The notes under the pieces: generated by a model
Databases searched by the model: none
What the model was told of the DNA's origin: nothing
The model's input: the letters and a program-made list of their open reading frames with translations, nothing else
Assembly (NCBI RefSeq): GCF_017744555.1
Contig: NZ_JAGIBD010000020.1
Span: 1-62,315, forward strand
Length of the DNA stretch: 62,315 bases
Origin: Cellulomonas sp.
GTDB taxonomy: Bacteria > Actinomycetota > Actinomycetes > Actinomycetales > Cellulomonadaceae
Reading direction: 5' to 3'
In this document: positions 47,172 through 56,361 of the stretch, piece by piece
Numbering within the stretch: the first letter of the stretch is position 1
Layout: every line of letters starts with the position of its first letter
Position numbers and translations under genes: made by a program

Positions 47172-50100
47172 CGCGTACACGCTCGGCGTCCGCCTGACCG
47201 GTGACATCGCCGGGCTCCGGCAGGAGCTCGCCGCCGGCGCCCAGCTCGTCAGCCAGTTCTCCAACGCCTCGGTGGAGGCGCTGAACCGGGCCGCGACCGC
47301 GCTCGAGCAGTCGGCCGCCGGCATGCAGGCGCAGGCGTCTCGCACGACCCGGTCGAACAAGACGAGGGCCGACTCGTTCACCGAGTACATGCGCCGCGTC
47401 GAGGCTGCGGAGAAGCAGGCCGCGAAGGCGTCTCGTGACTCGGCCGACGAGGTCGAGCGGTCCGCGACCCGCACGAAGAACTCGCTCTCGGGCGTCGCAG
47501 GGACCCTGGGACGTGTCGCCGGGTTCGGTGGGCTCGCGGTCCTCTCCAAGCAGGTCTGGGACCTGGGCCTGGGCTTCAACGAGTTCCAGCAGAACTCGAC
47601 GATCGCGCTCGAGAACCTCCTCGGCGGCGCCGCGAAGGCCAGAACGTTCCTCGCGGACATCCTCACGTTCGCGAAGCAGACGCCGTATGCGTTCACCGAC
47701 CTCACGGACCAGGCGCAGAAGCTCCTGTCGTACGGGTTCGACGCCGAGCAGATCATCCCGATCCTCACCGCCGTCGGTGACGCCGCGACCCTCATGGGCA
47801 AGGGCACCGAGGGCGTCGAGCGCCTGTCCCGTGCGCTCGGGCAGATCAATGCCAAGGGCCGCCTGCAGTCCGAGGAGCTGCTGCAGCTCAACGAGATCGG
47901 CATCAACGGCCTGGCGATCCTCGCGAACCAGGCCGGCGTCACGACCCTCGAGTACCAGAAGATGGTCACGGCCGGGCTGATCCCGGCCGAGCAGGCGATC
48001 GACGGCCTGGTGAAGGGCATCAACGAGGGCACGACCGGCATCAACGGCACCACGGCTGCCTTCGGTGGGTTCATGGCCCAGGTGAAGGAGTCCGGCGGGA
48101 TCACCGCGACGATCGACTCGTTCCGGACCTCGATGCGCAACGCCGCCGGTGAGGTCACCAAGACGTTCATCCCCGCGTTCCTCGACCTCGTGCGGACCGT
48201 CCAGGGTGGGCTCGGGTTCGTGGAGAAGGCAGCCAGATGGTTCGGCGAACTCCCGGGCCCGGTCCAGAGCACGGCACTCGCCCTGTCCGCCACGGCGGTG
48301 GCCATGCGACTGCTGAACGTCCAGGGCCGCGCGCAAGCGGCGTGGCTGGGCGCGAGGGCTCTGTGGCGGACCTACCAGGCGAATGTCGGCCAGGCGATGG
48401 ACCGACAGGCTGCTCTCGGACGACAGGTCAACGTCAACACGGCACGGATGGTCGTGTTCGGCGCAGCGACGAAGTCCGCCCTGCTGGGTGCCTTCGGTGG
48501 CCCGGTGGGGCTCGCGATCGTCGCCGTGACCACCGCCGTGACCGCGTTCGCCGCTGCGGCAGCGGACGCGAAGGCACGAGCCGACTCCTACGCGCAGGCT
48601 GTCGAGGAGGTCGGGGATCGGGCGCAGAGCGCAGCGAGCAAGATCGCGATCGAGAACCTCATCTCCGGGGACAACGCGGACTGGGGCTGGTTCCAGAAGT
48701 GGCAGTCCGGGTACGACTCCGCGGCCGACGCCGTGGAGGGCCTCGGGCTCTCGCTCGAGGAGGTCGGGAAGACGATCGTCGGGCCCCGCAAGGAGTTCGA
48801 CGCGTACATCGCGATGCTCGAGGAGATGCACCGGACCGCGGACTCCAAGGACTGGAACGCTCTCGACGAGATCCGCGTCAAGGTCCTCCAGCAGCGGAGC
48901 GCGTTCGAGCAGGCGCAGAAGGCGCAGGAGCAGCGGGCTCGCGCCGGCACGGCTGACGCTGAGGCGACCGAGGCGAGCACGGACGCGATCACGCAGAACA
49001 TCTCGGCGATGCGCGAGTGGTCCGATGAGCAGCAGAAGTCGATCGACTCCGCGACGGAGTCGGCGCGCAAGGCGTCTCAGGCGGCGTTCGGCACGCTCGA
49101 CCTGAACCTGTCGACCGAGGACGACCTCGCCGCGGCGCGGGAGAAGGTCGCGGAGGCGACCCGGAAGGTCCGCAACGAGGAGGCCGACCGGGAGGACACG
49201 TACTCGCGGAAGAAGGTCTCCGCGAACGACAAGGTGAAGGCCGACGAGGCGGTCACCGAGGCGCGGAAGTCCCTCGCGTCGGCGACGTCGGACCTGCGGG
49301 ATGTCGAGGCGCGCCGGGACCCCGTGGCGCAGTACCGCAAGCAAGTCCAGAGCATCATCGACGAGACCCGGTCGTTCAACGACGACATGAAGTCGCTGGT
49401 GGAGCAGGGCCTCAACTCGACGGACCTCGCTGCGCTGTACGCCGCTGGCCCGGAGGCGTCCGCGGAGGCCCGGAAGGCGCTCCTGGGTGACCCGTCGCTC
49501 GTGGACTTCACGAACGAGGCGCGCACGACGATCGACGCCCTCTCGAGCGAGATCGCCGCTCAGGCGAAGGTGAACCAGTCGGCGCTCGAAGCGCCGGGGC
49601 TGCAGCTCGGGGCGAACCTGCTGCTCGGGATGCAGGTCGCGGCGAAGGAGGGGTCGGCGAGCACGATCCAGGAGATCGCGAACGCCCTGGGTCAGGACCC
49701 GCAGCGGATCTACAACGTCGGCCAGCAGTTCGGTCTGTCGTTCCTGGCGGGGTTCTCCGACGCGTCGCAGTTCCAGCCGCTCGCGGACGGGTCTTTCCGG
49801 GTTCCCGGGGGGCCCACCCGCGGGTACGCGACAGGCGGCATCTTCCCGGGGTACACCCCGGGCCGGGACGTCGGGTACATCGGCGTCTCGGGTGGTGAGG
49901 CGATCATGCGCCCGGAGTGGACGCGAGCCGTGGGCCCGGACTTCGTGCACATGATGAACCGCATCGCCCGGACCGCGGGGGTGGGAGGCGTGCGGGAGGC
50001 GATGGGCCGCTACCTGGGCGGGTTCGCCAACGGCGGCATCCCGCAGGTCGTCACCGTCCCCGTGTCGTCGACGCACGAGCGGTACTCCCCCGTGACTGTG

Positions 50101-50193
50101 CAGAAGGCCTACGTCGTCGACGCGGGCTCCCTCGGGCTGTACGGGGACCGCACCCGCCAGCAGCGGAACATCTTCGGAGGCAACCGTGGCTGA
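47158..50193 (+). CDS. Tape measure protein (1011 aa)
   Basis: Starts at a GTG within the previous gene. The N-terminal tape-measure domain is clear: GFNEFQQNSTIALENLLGGAAKARTFLADILTFAKQTPYAFTDLTDQAQKLLSYGFDAEQIIPILTAVGDAATLMGKGTEGVERLSRALGQINAKGRLQSEELLQLNEIGINGLAILANQAG. A central hydrophobic stretch (AMRLLNVQ..., LLGAFGGPVGLAIVAVTTAVTAFAAAAADA) fits the ejected membrane pore region. Then long helices and a Gly-rich C-terminus with YATGGIFPGYTPGRDVGYIGVSGGEAIMRPEW. At about 1.5 A per residue it predicts a tail near 150 nm (inference). Confidence 0.95.
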   Translation: MSLGDAYTLGVRLTGDIAGLRQELAAGAQLVSQFSNASVEALNRAATALEQSAAGMQAQASRTTRSNKTRADSFTEYMRRVEAAEKQAAKASRDSADEVERSATRTKNSLSGVAGTLGRVAGFGGLAVLSKQVWDLGLGFNEFQQNSTIALENLLGGAAKARTFLADILTFAKQTPYAFTDLTDQAQKLLSYGFDAEQIIPILTAVGDAATLMGKGTEGVERLSRALGQINAKGRLQSEELLQLNEIGINGLAILANQAGVTTLEYQKMVTAGLIPAEQAIDGLVKGINEGTTGINGTTAAFGGFMAQVKESGGITATIDSFRTSMRNAAGEVTKTFIPAFLDLVRTVQGGLGFVEKAARWFGELPGPVQSTALALSATAVAMRLLNVQGRAQAAWLGARALWRTYQANVGQAMDRQAALGRQVNVNTARMVVFGAATKSALLGAFGGPVGLAIVAVTTAVTAFAAAAADAKARADSYAQAVEEVGDRAQSAASKIAIENLISGDNADWGWFQKWQSGYDSAADAVEGLGLSLEEVGKTIVGPRKEFDAYIAMLEEMHRTADSKDWNALDEIRVKVLQQRSAFEQAQKAQEQRARAGTADAEATEASTDAITQNISAMREWSDEQQKSIDSATESARKASQAAFGTLDLNLSTEDDLAAAREKVAEATRKVRNEEADREDTYSRKKVSANDKVKADEAVTEARKSLASATSDLRDVEARRDPVAQYRKQVQSIIDETRSFNDDMKSLVEQGLNSTDLAALYAAGPEASAEARKALLGDPSLVDFTNEARTTIDALSSEIAAQAKVNQSALEAPGLQLGANLLLGMQVAAKEGSASTIQEIANALGQDPQRIYNVGQQFGLSFLAGFSDASQFQPLADGSFRVPGGPTRGYATGGIFPGYTPGRDVGYIGVSGGEAIMRPEWTRAVGPDFVHMMNRIARTAGVGGVREAMGRYLGGFANGGIPQVVTVPVSSTHERYSPVTVQKAYVVDAGSLGLYGDRTRQQRNIFGGNRG

Positions 50194-50596
50194 TCTCGAC
50201 GCGCGCGTGACGTTCCACGGGAGCCCGGACCTCACGATCACTGAGGGCCCCGACTACGAGCTCGTGACCGTCACGGTCGGCGACCGGACGTGGCGGCGCC
50301 GGACCGCCGAGGGCCCCTACATGCACGGCCGGGTGCTGCTGGGCGCGGTCCTCGAGACGACGTCCCTGGACATCGTCATCCGCTGCAAGGGCGCCACGTA
50401 CGTCGCGGCGCAGAACCGCCTCGGGTCGCTGCTGGCGTACGTGCAGCGGCTCGAGCACCAGGTGACCGTGTACGTGGACGGCCACTTCACGACGTACACG
50501 TGCGAGCCGGCCGACTCGTCCGCGCCCTTGGAGAAGTTCCGGGCGATGCGGGGATGGCAGGAGGTCACGCTGTCGATCCCGATCGCGCCCGTGTGA
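50186..50596 (+). CDS. Minor tail protein, 136 aa
   Basis: GTG inside the tape-measure end. DARVTFHGSPDLTITEGPDYELVTVTVGDRTWRRRTAEGPYMHGRVLLGAVLETTSLDIVIRCKGATYVAAQNRLGSLLAYVQRLEHQVTVYVDGHFTTYTCEPADSS is beta-rich and resembles distal-tail or tip connectors. Its TGA lies in a GTGTGACACC motif. Confidence 0.65.
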   Translation: MADLDARVTFHGSPDLTITEGPDYELVTVTVGDRTWRRRTAEGPYMHGRVLLGAVLETTSLDIVIRCKGATYVAAQNRLGSLLAYVQRLEHQVTVYVDGHFTTYTCEPADSSAPLEKFRAMRGWQEVTLSIPIAPV

Positions 50597-50642
50597 CACC
50601 GGGGTCGTGATGATGCCGCGTGACGAATCGCGGAGGTGACCT

Positions 50643-51005
50643 GTGATCGGCGAGGCGTACCGCTCGCGTGCGGTTCAGGCGGTCCTCGGACCGTCGCACT
50701 CGGAACTGATCCCCGCGGTGCTGTGGCTGGGCTGGCTCGACGGCTCGGGCGGGCTGATCGCCATGTCGGGGACGTCGGTCACGCACGAGGTGTGGGGTCC
50801 GTCCGGTGACGGCGTCTCCAACGTCGTGGCGATCGACGCGGGTGCGGCGGGCGACGGGTGGGGCACGCTGCGCGGCGTCGGCCTGTTCGATGCCGCCGTC
50901 GACGGGACGCTCGTCGTCGCCGCGGCCCTCGGGGCGCCGGTGACGCCGGACGAGGACGAGGCGCTCGCGTTCGAGCCCGGTGCCCTCGTGTTCGTGGCGG
51001 CCTGA
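50643..51005 (+). CDS. Minor tail protein, 120 aa
   Basis: GTG after GGAGGTGACCT. AVQAVLGPSHSELIPAVLWLGWLDGSGGLIAMSGTSVTHEVWGPSGDGVSNVVAIDAGAAGDGWGTLRGVGLFDAAVDGTLVVAAALGAPVTPDEDEALAFEPGALVF is beta-rich. It is a tail-tip accessory by position, as often seen in Microbacterium/Arthrobacter phages. Confidence 0.6.
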   Translation: MIGEAYRSRAVQAVLGPSHSELIPAVLWLGWLDGSGGLIAMSGTSVTHEVWGPSGDGVSNVVAIDAGAAGDGWGTLRGVGLFDAAVDGTLVVAAALGAPVTPDEDEALAFEPGALVFVAA

Positions 51006-51006
51006 C

Positions 51007-53841
51007 GTGGCTGGGTTCGCGTGGCTGCCGGGCACCCTGCCGCAGACCGGTGGGCGGGTCACGACGTGGCCGCTTCCGGGAGCAGCCGAGCTCGCGTCGA
51101 CCGGGGCGGGCGCGTCGCTGGACCTGACGGGTCCGGTGCAGGCGGTCGTGCTGGACGACGACGAGGAGTCCGCGGTCCTGACCGGCACCTGGGGCCTGCC
51201 GGCAGACGGCGCCCTCGGCATCGCGCTGCGCGTCCCGCCCGGCGGCGCGGCCCTCGACCCGTTCGAGATCCTCCTGGCGCGCTCGAACTGGTCGACGGCG
51301 CTGCAGCTGCTGCTGATGTCGTCCGGCGACGTGCTGGCGTCGGTCGACGGGCAGGTGGCGTTCTACGCGCTGCCGGGTCCGGTCGACGACGACGTGTGGC
51401 GCGTCTTGGTCGTGTCGTGGACGGCCGACGGAAGCACCCTGGCCGTCCGCCTGCACGTCGACGGCGAGCAGGCCGCCGCGACGTCGGGCACGTGGTACCC
51501 GCCCGTCGAGATCGCCGAGGGGTACTTGCGCACCGGTCTGCGGAACACGCAGGTCGCGCTCGTCGAGGTGCGTGACGGCGTCACCGACCCCTACGCCTTC
51601 ACGCAGGACATCTACGCCGCCACCGGCATCGAGGCACCCACACACGAGGGCGCGGCCGGGTCGTGGACGATCACGGGCACCGCCACCGTCATGGTCGGCG
51701 ATCCGCCCATCCCTGAGCTGCCCGCTGGCACCCCGGGCGGCGCGGTGACGCCGCCGCCGCTGCCCGAGCCGCAGGCGCCGCCGCCGGGGGTCCCGGACCC
51801 AGTGCTGTGGCGCGTCTCTGAGGTCATGCCCTCGCCCGACCTGGACGGACGTGGGAACCCGGTCGCATGGACGCCGTCGCAGGTCATCCGCGAGCAGGTG
51901 GGCCGCATCCAGGTCGTCGTCGAGGGCGTCGACATCACCTACCTCGACGGCGCCCCGCTGCCGGTGCCGTCGTGGACGAGGACGGAGCCCTTCGGGTCCG
52001 CGGCTGCGACGATCCAGGTCCCGCAGATCACGCCGTTCCACCGTCTCCCGGACTGGTGCGTCCCCGGAGCGTCCGTGGACATCCGCATCGCCCGGACAGG
52101 CGGGGGCGTTGGTGACCTGTTCGCCGGTGTCATCGGGACGTTCGGGCACCGCGCAGACACCGGCCTCTTCACCATCGAGTGCGTCGGCGCGCTCTACACG
52201 ACCGACCTGCAGCTGCGGCAGCCGGCGTTCCTGACGCAGCCCAGGGACATCGGCGACGTCGTCGCGGAGGTCTTGAACTCCGCCGTGTCTCGCCGCCACG
52301 ACGCGCTCGCTCCCGTAGTGACCGGGTGCCTGACGTCCGTCCTCGGCGGGTGGGAGCCACGCGTCACCGGGTACCTGCAGCAGATCCTCGCCACAGCGGT
52401 GACCGGCGGTCGGCAGTGGACCGTGGCGTGCGACGTCCGGAGCCCGGTGCTTCGCCTGAAGGACACCGACACGGTCTCGTGGACCATCCACAACGGGCAG
52501 CGGGGCGTGCAGATCGACCTCACGCAGGACTGGACGAAGGCACCGAACGTCATCTACGGGGAGGGCATCGGTAACGACGGCGGCCGGTGGCGGAACGCGA
52601 TGTACCCGAACTGGAGGCCGGACACGACGCCGCTGTTCCCGATGGCGCCCAGCCGGTTCTTCCGGGTCGGGACGACCGATGCGCAGACGACGACTGGCCG
52701 CGGCGTGTCGGACTGGCAGGCGCGCGTCGGGCAGCCCGTGACGGGGCGGTTCTCTCAGTCGGACCGGCAGCGGACGCTGGCGGTCCAGGCGGCTGCGGGC
52801 ATCCAGCGCGATGGCACGGTCGGCCCACAGACCTGGGCGGCCACGTTCGGCACCGGCTCGAACACCGGCACGCTCGAGTGCTTCTACCTGCCGATCGCGT
52901 TCGCCCCGAACGTCATGCCGCGTCTGTACGGGCCGGACGGCGCCGACCTGGGGCCGAACCCCGAGTACGACCCGGCTGTGTTGCGGGTCGAGGAGAAGCT
53001 CGACTACGGGCAGGGCGTCGACAAGGCCGAGGGCGTGCGTGCCGCCGGCGAGTACCTGGCGCGCGCGATCAACCCGGGCTGGGTGGGGCGAGTCGTCTTC
53101 GAAGCCGACCCTCAGGAGACGTCGAGGTACCTCATCCGGGAGGGCTCGAACGGCATCATCCGCGGCTTCCGCGGGGAGGACCTCAAGGTCCACGTCGCCC
53201 AGGTCGACTACGCCGAGGACTCGGTCGGCCTGACCGTCGACACGAACGCCCGCGACTTCCCCATGCTCGACGCCATCCGGGAGCGGGAGCGCAACGCGAC
53301 CGACCCAGCGAAGGCGTACCAGAAGCGCCCCAACAAGGGCTCCCTGACCGAGGCGCGCGCGACGTTCGACGCGGAGTCCCCGGCGGGGCACGTCCCGCGG
53401 TTCGCGCTGTTCTCGAACCTGTGGTCGGTGATCCGCGTGCCGTTCGGGGCGTACGGGTCGATCGTGCGTACCGAGCTGACGACGTCGGGCCCGGCCCGGC
53501 CCTTCTCGGTGGCGGTGTTCGACCGACCCATCACCGCGGCGCGACTCCTCACCCTCGCCGGCAACCCGCTGTCGGCCGACGAGAACCCGTGGTCCGAGAA
53601 GGCCGACGACCTCGACGCGGCCGGGCTCCTGATGTCGTGGGGCTGGGAGAACCAGCCGGCCGGGTACTACCCCGGCGAGTACACGGACCCCGACGGGGAG
53701 ACCGATGCGCCTGTGACCGGCCGTCTCCTGGACGACGCCTCGTGGGACTACGTGTCCACACAGGCACCGTGGCTGTGGGTAGCGATCATCGCGTCCGGGA
53801 GTTGCTTCGTGCAGGGCCGTTTCTGGCCCGGGGTGGACTGA
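51007..53841 (+). CDS. Large minor tail protein with internal peptidoglycan-binding domain
   Basis: 944 aa; GTG 1 bp after the prior stop. Residues about 20-200 look like a concanavalin/LamG domain (DLTGPVQAVVLDDDEESAVLTGTWGLP...LRVPPGG...). A Pro-rich linker follows (PELPAGTPGGAVTPPPLPEP). Then the tail-associated region (VEGVDITYLDGAPLPVPSWTRTEPFGSAAATIQVPQ...) is interrupted near residues 570-615 by VSDWQARVGQPVTGRFSQSDRQRTLAVQAAAGIQRDGTVGPQTWAATFG, a PG_binding_1 domain. Likely the baseplate hub that contacts cell wall at infection. Long C-terminal beta-rich part. Confidence 0.8.
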   Translation: MAGFAWLPGTLPQTGGRVTTWPLPGAAELASTGAGASLDLTGPVQAVVLDDDEESAVLTGTWGLPADGALGIALRVPPGGAALDPFEILLARSNWSTALQLLLMSSGDVLASVDGQVAFYALPGPVDDDVWRVLVVSWTADGSTLAVRLHVDGEQAAATSGTWYPPVEIAEGYLRTGLRNTQVALVEVRDGVTDPYAFTQDIYAATGIEAPTHEGAAGSWTITGTATVMVGDPPIPELPAGTPGGAVTPPPLPEPQAPPPGVPDPVLWRVSEVMPSPDLDGRGNPVAWTPSQVIREQVGRIQVVVEGVDITYLDGAPLPVPSWTRTEPFGSAAATIQVPQITPFHRLPDWCVPGASVDIRIARTGGGVGDLFAGVIGTFGHRADTGLFTIECVGALYTTDLQLRQPAFLTQPRDIGDVVAEVLNSAVSRRHDALAPVVTGCLTSVLGGWEPRVTGYLQQILATAVTGGRQWTVACDVRSPVLRLKDTDTVSWTIHNGQRGVQIDLTQDWTKAPNVIYGEGIGNDGGRWRNAMYPNWRPDTTPLFPMAPSRFFRVGTTDAQTTTGRGVSDWQARVGQPVTGRFSQSDRQRTLAVQAAAGIQRDGTVGPQTWAATFGTGSNTGTLECFYLPIAFAPNVMPRLYGPDGADLGPNPEYDPAVLRVEEKLDYGQGVDKAEGVRAAGEYLARAINPGWVGRVVFEADPQETSRYLIREGSNGIIRGFRGEDLKVHVAQVDYAEDSVGLTVDTNARDFPMLDAIRERERNATDPAKAYQKRPNKGSLTEARATFDAESPAGHVPRFALFSNLWSVIRVPFGAYGSIVRTELTTSGPARPFSVAVFDRPITAARLLTLAGNPLSADENPWSEKADDLDAAGLLMSWGWENQPAGYYPGEYTDPDGETDAPVTGRLLDDASWDYVSTQAPWLWVAIIASGSCFVQGRFWPGVD

Positions 53842-54785
53842 TGGGCATCGGCCCCTGGGTACGTCCTCCGGACCAGCCCGTGCCCGTCGCGTTCAGCGGC
53901 ACCTCGGGCACGGTGTGGACCGCGACGACCGCGACCGGCGGCGTCGGCCCGTACAACAACCCGGACGGCTGGACCTGGGCAGACATCATCGCCCCGGCTG
54001 CCGGCGTCCCGCGCGGCCTGGCCTCGGTCACCGGCGTCGGGTTCCAGTCGCACGCGGCCACCGGCCGCCGCTGGCGCTCGAGCGACCCCGCACCCACCCA
54101 GGGCCTCGAGCTGCGGCGCGCCGTGCTGTGGCTCAACCCCACCCCCACGTACCCGCGCATCCCGCCAGGCTCGGTGCCGCCCGGCGGTGTCGTCGAGTAC
54201 GACGACGACGGCCAGTACCTCGCTGACCCCGTCGCGACGTTCTCCGCGCTCGCGGTCGCGGCGACCGAGCGCGTGCCGGCCGGCGACCCCGTGCTCGGGC
54301 AGCCGATGAGCGCGTACCTGCGCCGCGCAGCCCTGCTGGACGGGCAGTCCCCGGCCGAGCAGACCCCGCAGACCATGCCGACGCTCGCGGCCGCGTCCGG
54401 GCCGATCCTAGCGTCGGCGAGCACCTCCGTCGGCGAGGGCGCGGTCGAGTTCACCGGGCAGGCGTCGGCGCCGTTCGACGGGGCGCGCGCGTTCATCCTG
54501 ACGACCTCGTGGGAAACGCTCGGCGTTCCCGCGCCCGCGGCGCCGAGCAGCCCGTCGGCGACCGACCTCGGGCGCCTCGTGCAAGGGCTGGTCTCTGCGG
54601 TCGTCTCCGAGATCACGTGCCTGTACCGCCCGCCCCGGTACCGCATCATCACGCCGGCGTCCGGGATGTGGCGGCTGCGGCAGCGGCAGTCCCCGGCTGG
54701 GACGGACACGTGGCCGCTGAGGCAGCGGCAGCACGGCATGCACTCGGGGTCGTGGCCCCTTCGGCAGCGGCAGCGAGGCGTGTGA
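53841..54785 (+). CDS. Minor tail / receptor-binding-type protein with WPLRQRQ repeats
   Basis: 314 aa, TGATG-coupled. Beta-rich body with Pro-rich loops (NPTPTYPRIPPGSVPPGG). The C-terminus carries three copies of a short repeat, SGMWRLRQRQ, TDTWPLRQRQ and SGSWPLRQRQ, separated by 6-9 residues, then RGV at the end. Last structural gene before endolysin, so probably at the tail tip. Confidence 0.65.
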   Translation: MGIGPWVRPPDQPVPVAFSGTSGTVWTATTATGGVGPYNNPDGWTWADIIAPAAGVPRGLASVTGVGFQSHAATGRRWRSSDPAPTQGLELRRAVLWLNPTPTYPRIPPGSVPPGGVVEYDDDGQYLADPVATFSALAVAATERVPAGDPVLGQPMSAYLRRAALLDGQSPAEQTPQTMPTLAAASGPILASASTSVGEGAVEFTGQASAPFDGARAFILTTSWETLGVPAPAAPSSPSATDLGRLVQGLVSAVVSEITCLYRPPRYRIITPASGMWRLRQRQSPAGTDTWPLRQRQHGMHSGSWPLRQRQRGV

Positions 54786-54851
54786 CACCGCAAGACAGGC
54801 GTGTGGCACCCCCCAGGGGACGGTACGGGCAGCCGACCCAGGAGGTCCCCC

Positions 54852-55802
54852 ATGTCCACCGGCTACCTGCTCCTCGATCGCCCGCAGGCCCGCAAGCAGT
54901 ACGGCATCCCGCGCCGCGGCGGCACGCGCCCGTCGGGCACGATGGTCGTGCACACCGCCGAGCACACGCCCACGCTCATCGGCCCGGACCCGAGTGCGGA
55001 GACCGTCGCGGAGTGGCTGCTGCGCCGCACGGACGCCGGGTCGTACCACTCGCTGGTCGACTCCGACTCGATCGTGTCCCTGGCCCCGACGCACGCCGAG
55101 ACGTGGCACGAGACCAGCACCAACCGATGGGCCGTCGGGATCAGCGCGGCGGTGCGCGCCGCGGGCTGGGCCGGCATCCCGACCGAGCGCCGGCACGCGA
55201 TCGTCCGGAACCTCGCCGAGGCGGCGGCGCAGCACGCGCGGGTCCTGCGTGACCAGTACGGGGTCACGGTCCCGGCGGTGCGGATCACCCGCGCGCAGGC
55301 CCTCGCGCGCGTGCCGGGGTTCATCGGTCACGGCGAGATCGACACCGGCCGCCGCTCCGACCCCGGCGTGGCGTTCGACTGGACGCTGTTCCTGTCGGCC
55401 TACGCCGAGGCGATGGCGCTGCCCGCCCCGCCGCCCGGCCCCGCGCCGTCGCCGTCCGCGCCCGCCTCGGGCCTGCTCGAGGACGGCATGTGGGGTGCGG
55501 CCACGGCCCGCGCGCTGCAGGCCGTGTTCGGCACGACCGTCGACGGTGTCGTCTCCCACCAGTGGCGCTCGCGGCACAACGAGCACCTGTACGCCGCGCA
55601 CTTCGACCGCACCAAGACCGGGTCGCAGCTCATCCGGGCGATGCAGCGGTGGCTCGGCGTGAGCGACGACGGCCTCTGCGGGCCCGGCACGATCACCGCG
55701 CTGCAGCGCCGCCTCGGCACCCCCGACGACGGCGTCATCTCCCCGGTGTCCTCGGTCGTGCGCGAGATGCAGGCCCGCCTCAACGCCGGCACCCTGCGGT
55801 GA
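54852..55802 (+). CDS. lysA: Endolysin, N-acetylmuramoyl-L-alanine amidase
   Basis: 316 aa, GGAGGTCCCCC ribosome-binding site. Amidase_2 domain: MVVHTAEHTP (zinc His34), AGSYHSLVDSDSIVSLAPTHAETWHETSTNRWAVGI, VRITRAQALARVPGFIGHGEIDTGRRSDPGVAFDW (second zinc His and the general acid region). Then Pro-rich linker and two PG_binding-like repeats (LEDGMWGAATARALQAVFGTTVDGVV; RAMQRWLGVSDDGLCGPGTITALQRRLGTPDDGVI). No signal peptide, so it needs a holin. Confidence 0.95.
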   Translation: MSTGYLLLDRPQARKQYGIPRRGGTRPSGTMVVHTAEHTPTLIGPDPSAETVAEWLLRRTDAGSYHSLVDSDSIVSLAPTHAETWHETSTNRWAVGISAAVRAAGWAGIPTERRHAIVRNLAEAAAQHARVLRDQYGVTVPAVRITRAQALARVPGFIGHGEIDTGRRSDPGVAFDWTLFLSAYAEAMALPAPPPGPAPSPSAPASGLLEDGMWGAATARALQAVFGTTVDGVVSHQWRSRHNEHLYAAHFDRTKTGSQLIRAMQRWLGVSDDGLCGPGTITALQRRLGTPDDGVISPVSSVVREMQARLNAGTLR

Positions 55803-55933
55803 CCCGCCGCCTGGCCGTGGCGGCCGTCGCGCTCGTGTGCGCGGCGGCCGGCATCTACCTCGGGTGCCTGCTCGTCGTGTGGGTCGCGCTCGCGCCGCTG
55901 CGCGCGGCCGCGCGCCTGCTCGGGGGTGCGTGA
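55799..55933 (+). CDS. Tiny membrane protein, 44 aa (holin-like)
   Basis: GTGA overlap with the endolysin. LAVAAVALVCAAAGIYLGCLLVVWVALAPLRAAARL: a single transmembrane helix with basic ends. Small one-TM proteins next to LysA are typical of actinophage lysis cassettes. Could be a class III holin or a holin partner. Confidence 0.6.
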   Translation: MTRRLAVAAVALVCAAAGIYLGCLLVVWVALAPLRAAARLLGGA

Positions 55934-56361
55934 TGCCGGACCGTCGTCGCGTCGAGCGGACCCCGGACACGGTGTCGCTGCTGGCTGCCACCGCAGGCGC
56001 GGGGGTCGTGGTGCTGGTGACCGGGACGCACCCGCCGTCGATCGTGGAGTCGACCGGGTACGCGTCCGCCGTGTGGTGGGCGTGCGTGTTCACCGCCGGC
56101 GCTGTGCTGTCCCTGGCTGGCGTGCTGTGGCGCGCACCGCTCGGGTGGGTCATCGAGCTCACCGGGCGGATGCCGCTCGCGGCGGCCGCGGCGGGCTACG
56201 TGATCGCGCTGGGGACCTTCGCCCGCTCGGGCGTGGGGGCTGCGGTCGCGATCGCGTGCGTGGCCGCGATCGCGGTCGGGTCGACGTGGCGTGCGTGCCA
56301 GCTCGCGGTCCGGATCGTGCGGTACCGCGACGCACTGCATGACCTGGGGGGCCGCCGATGA
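55933..56361 (+). CDS. Polytopic membrane protein, 142 aa
   Basis: TGATG-coupled. Four hydrophobic segments (SLLAATAGAGVVVLVTG; ASAVWWACVFTAGAVLSLAGVLW; MPLAAAAAGYVIALGTF; VGAAVAIACVAAIAVGSTW) and a basic C-terminus. The lysis-cassette position suggests a holin or antiholin function. ATGA overlap with the next gene. Confidence 0.6.
   Translation: MPDRRRVERTPDTVSLLAATAGAGVVVLVTGTHPPSIVESTGYASAVWWACVFTAGAVLSLAGVLWRAPLGWVIELTGRMPLAAAAAGYVIALGTFARSGVGAAVAIACVAAIAVGSTWRACQLAVRIVRYRDALHDLGGRR

Noticed and set aside
47143..50241. 1032-aa open frame antisense to the tape measure gene
   Set aside because: Arg/Leu/Asp-rich shadow caused by GC-rich third positions; no domain, and the sense strand encodes a clear tape measure.
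50779..53391. 870-aa frame antisense to the large tail protein
   Set aside because: Same GC-codon shadow pattern, no recognisable fold.
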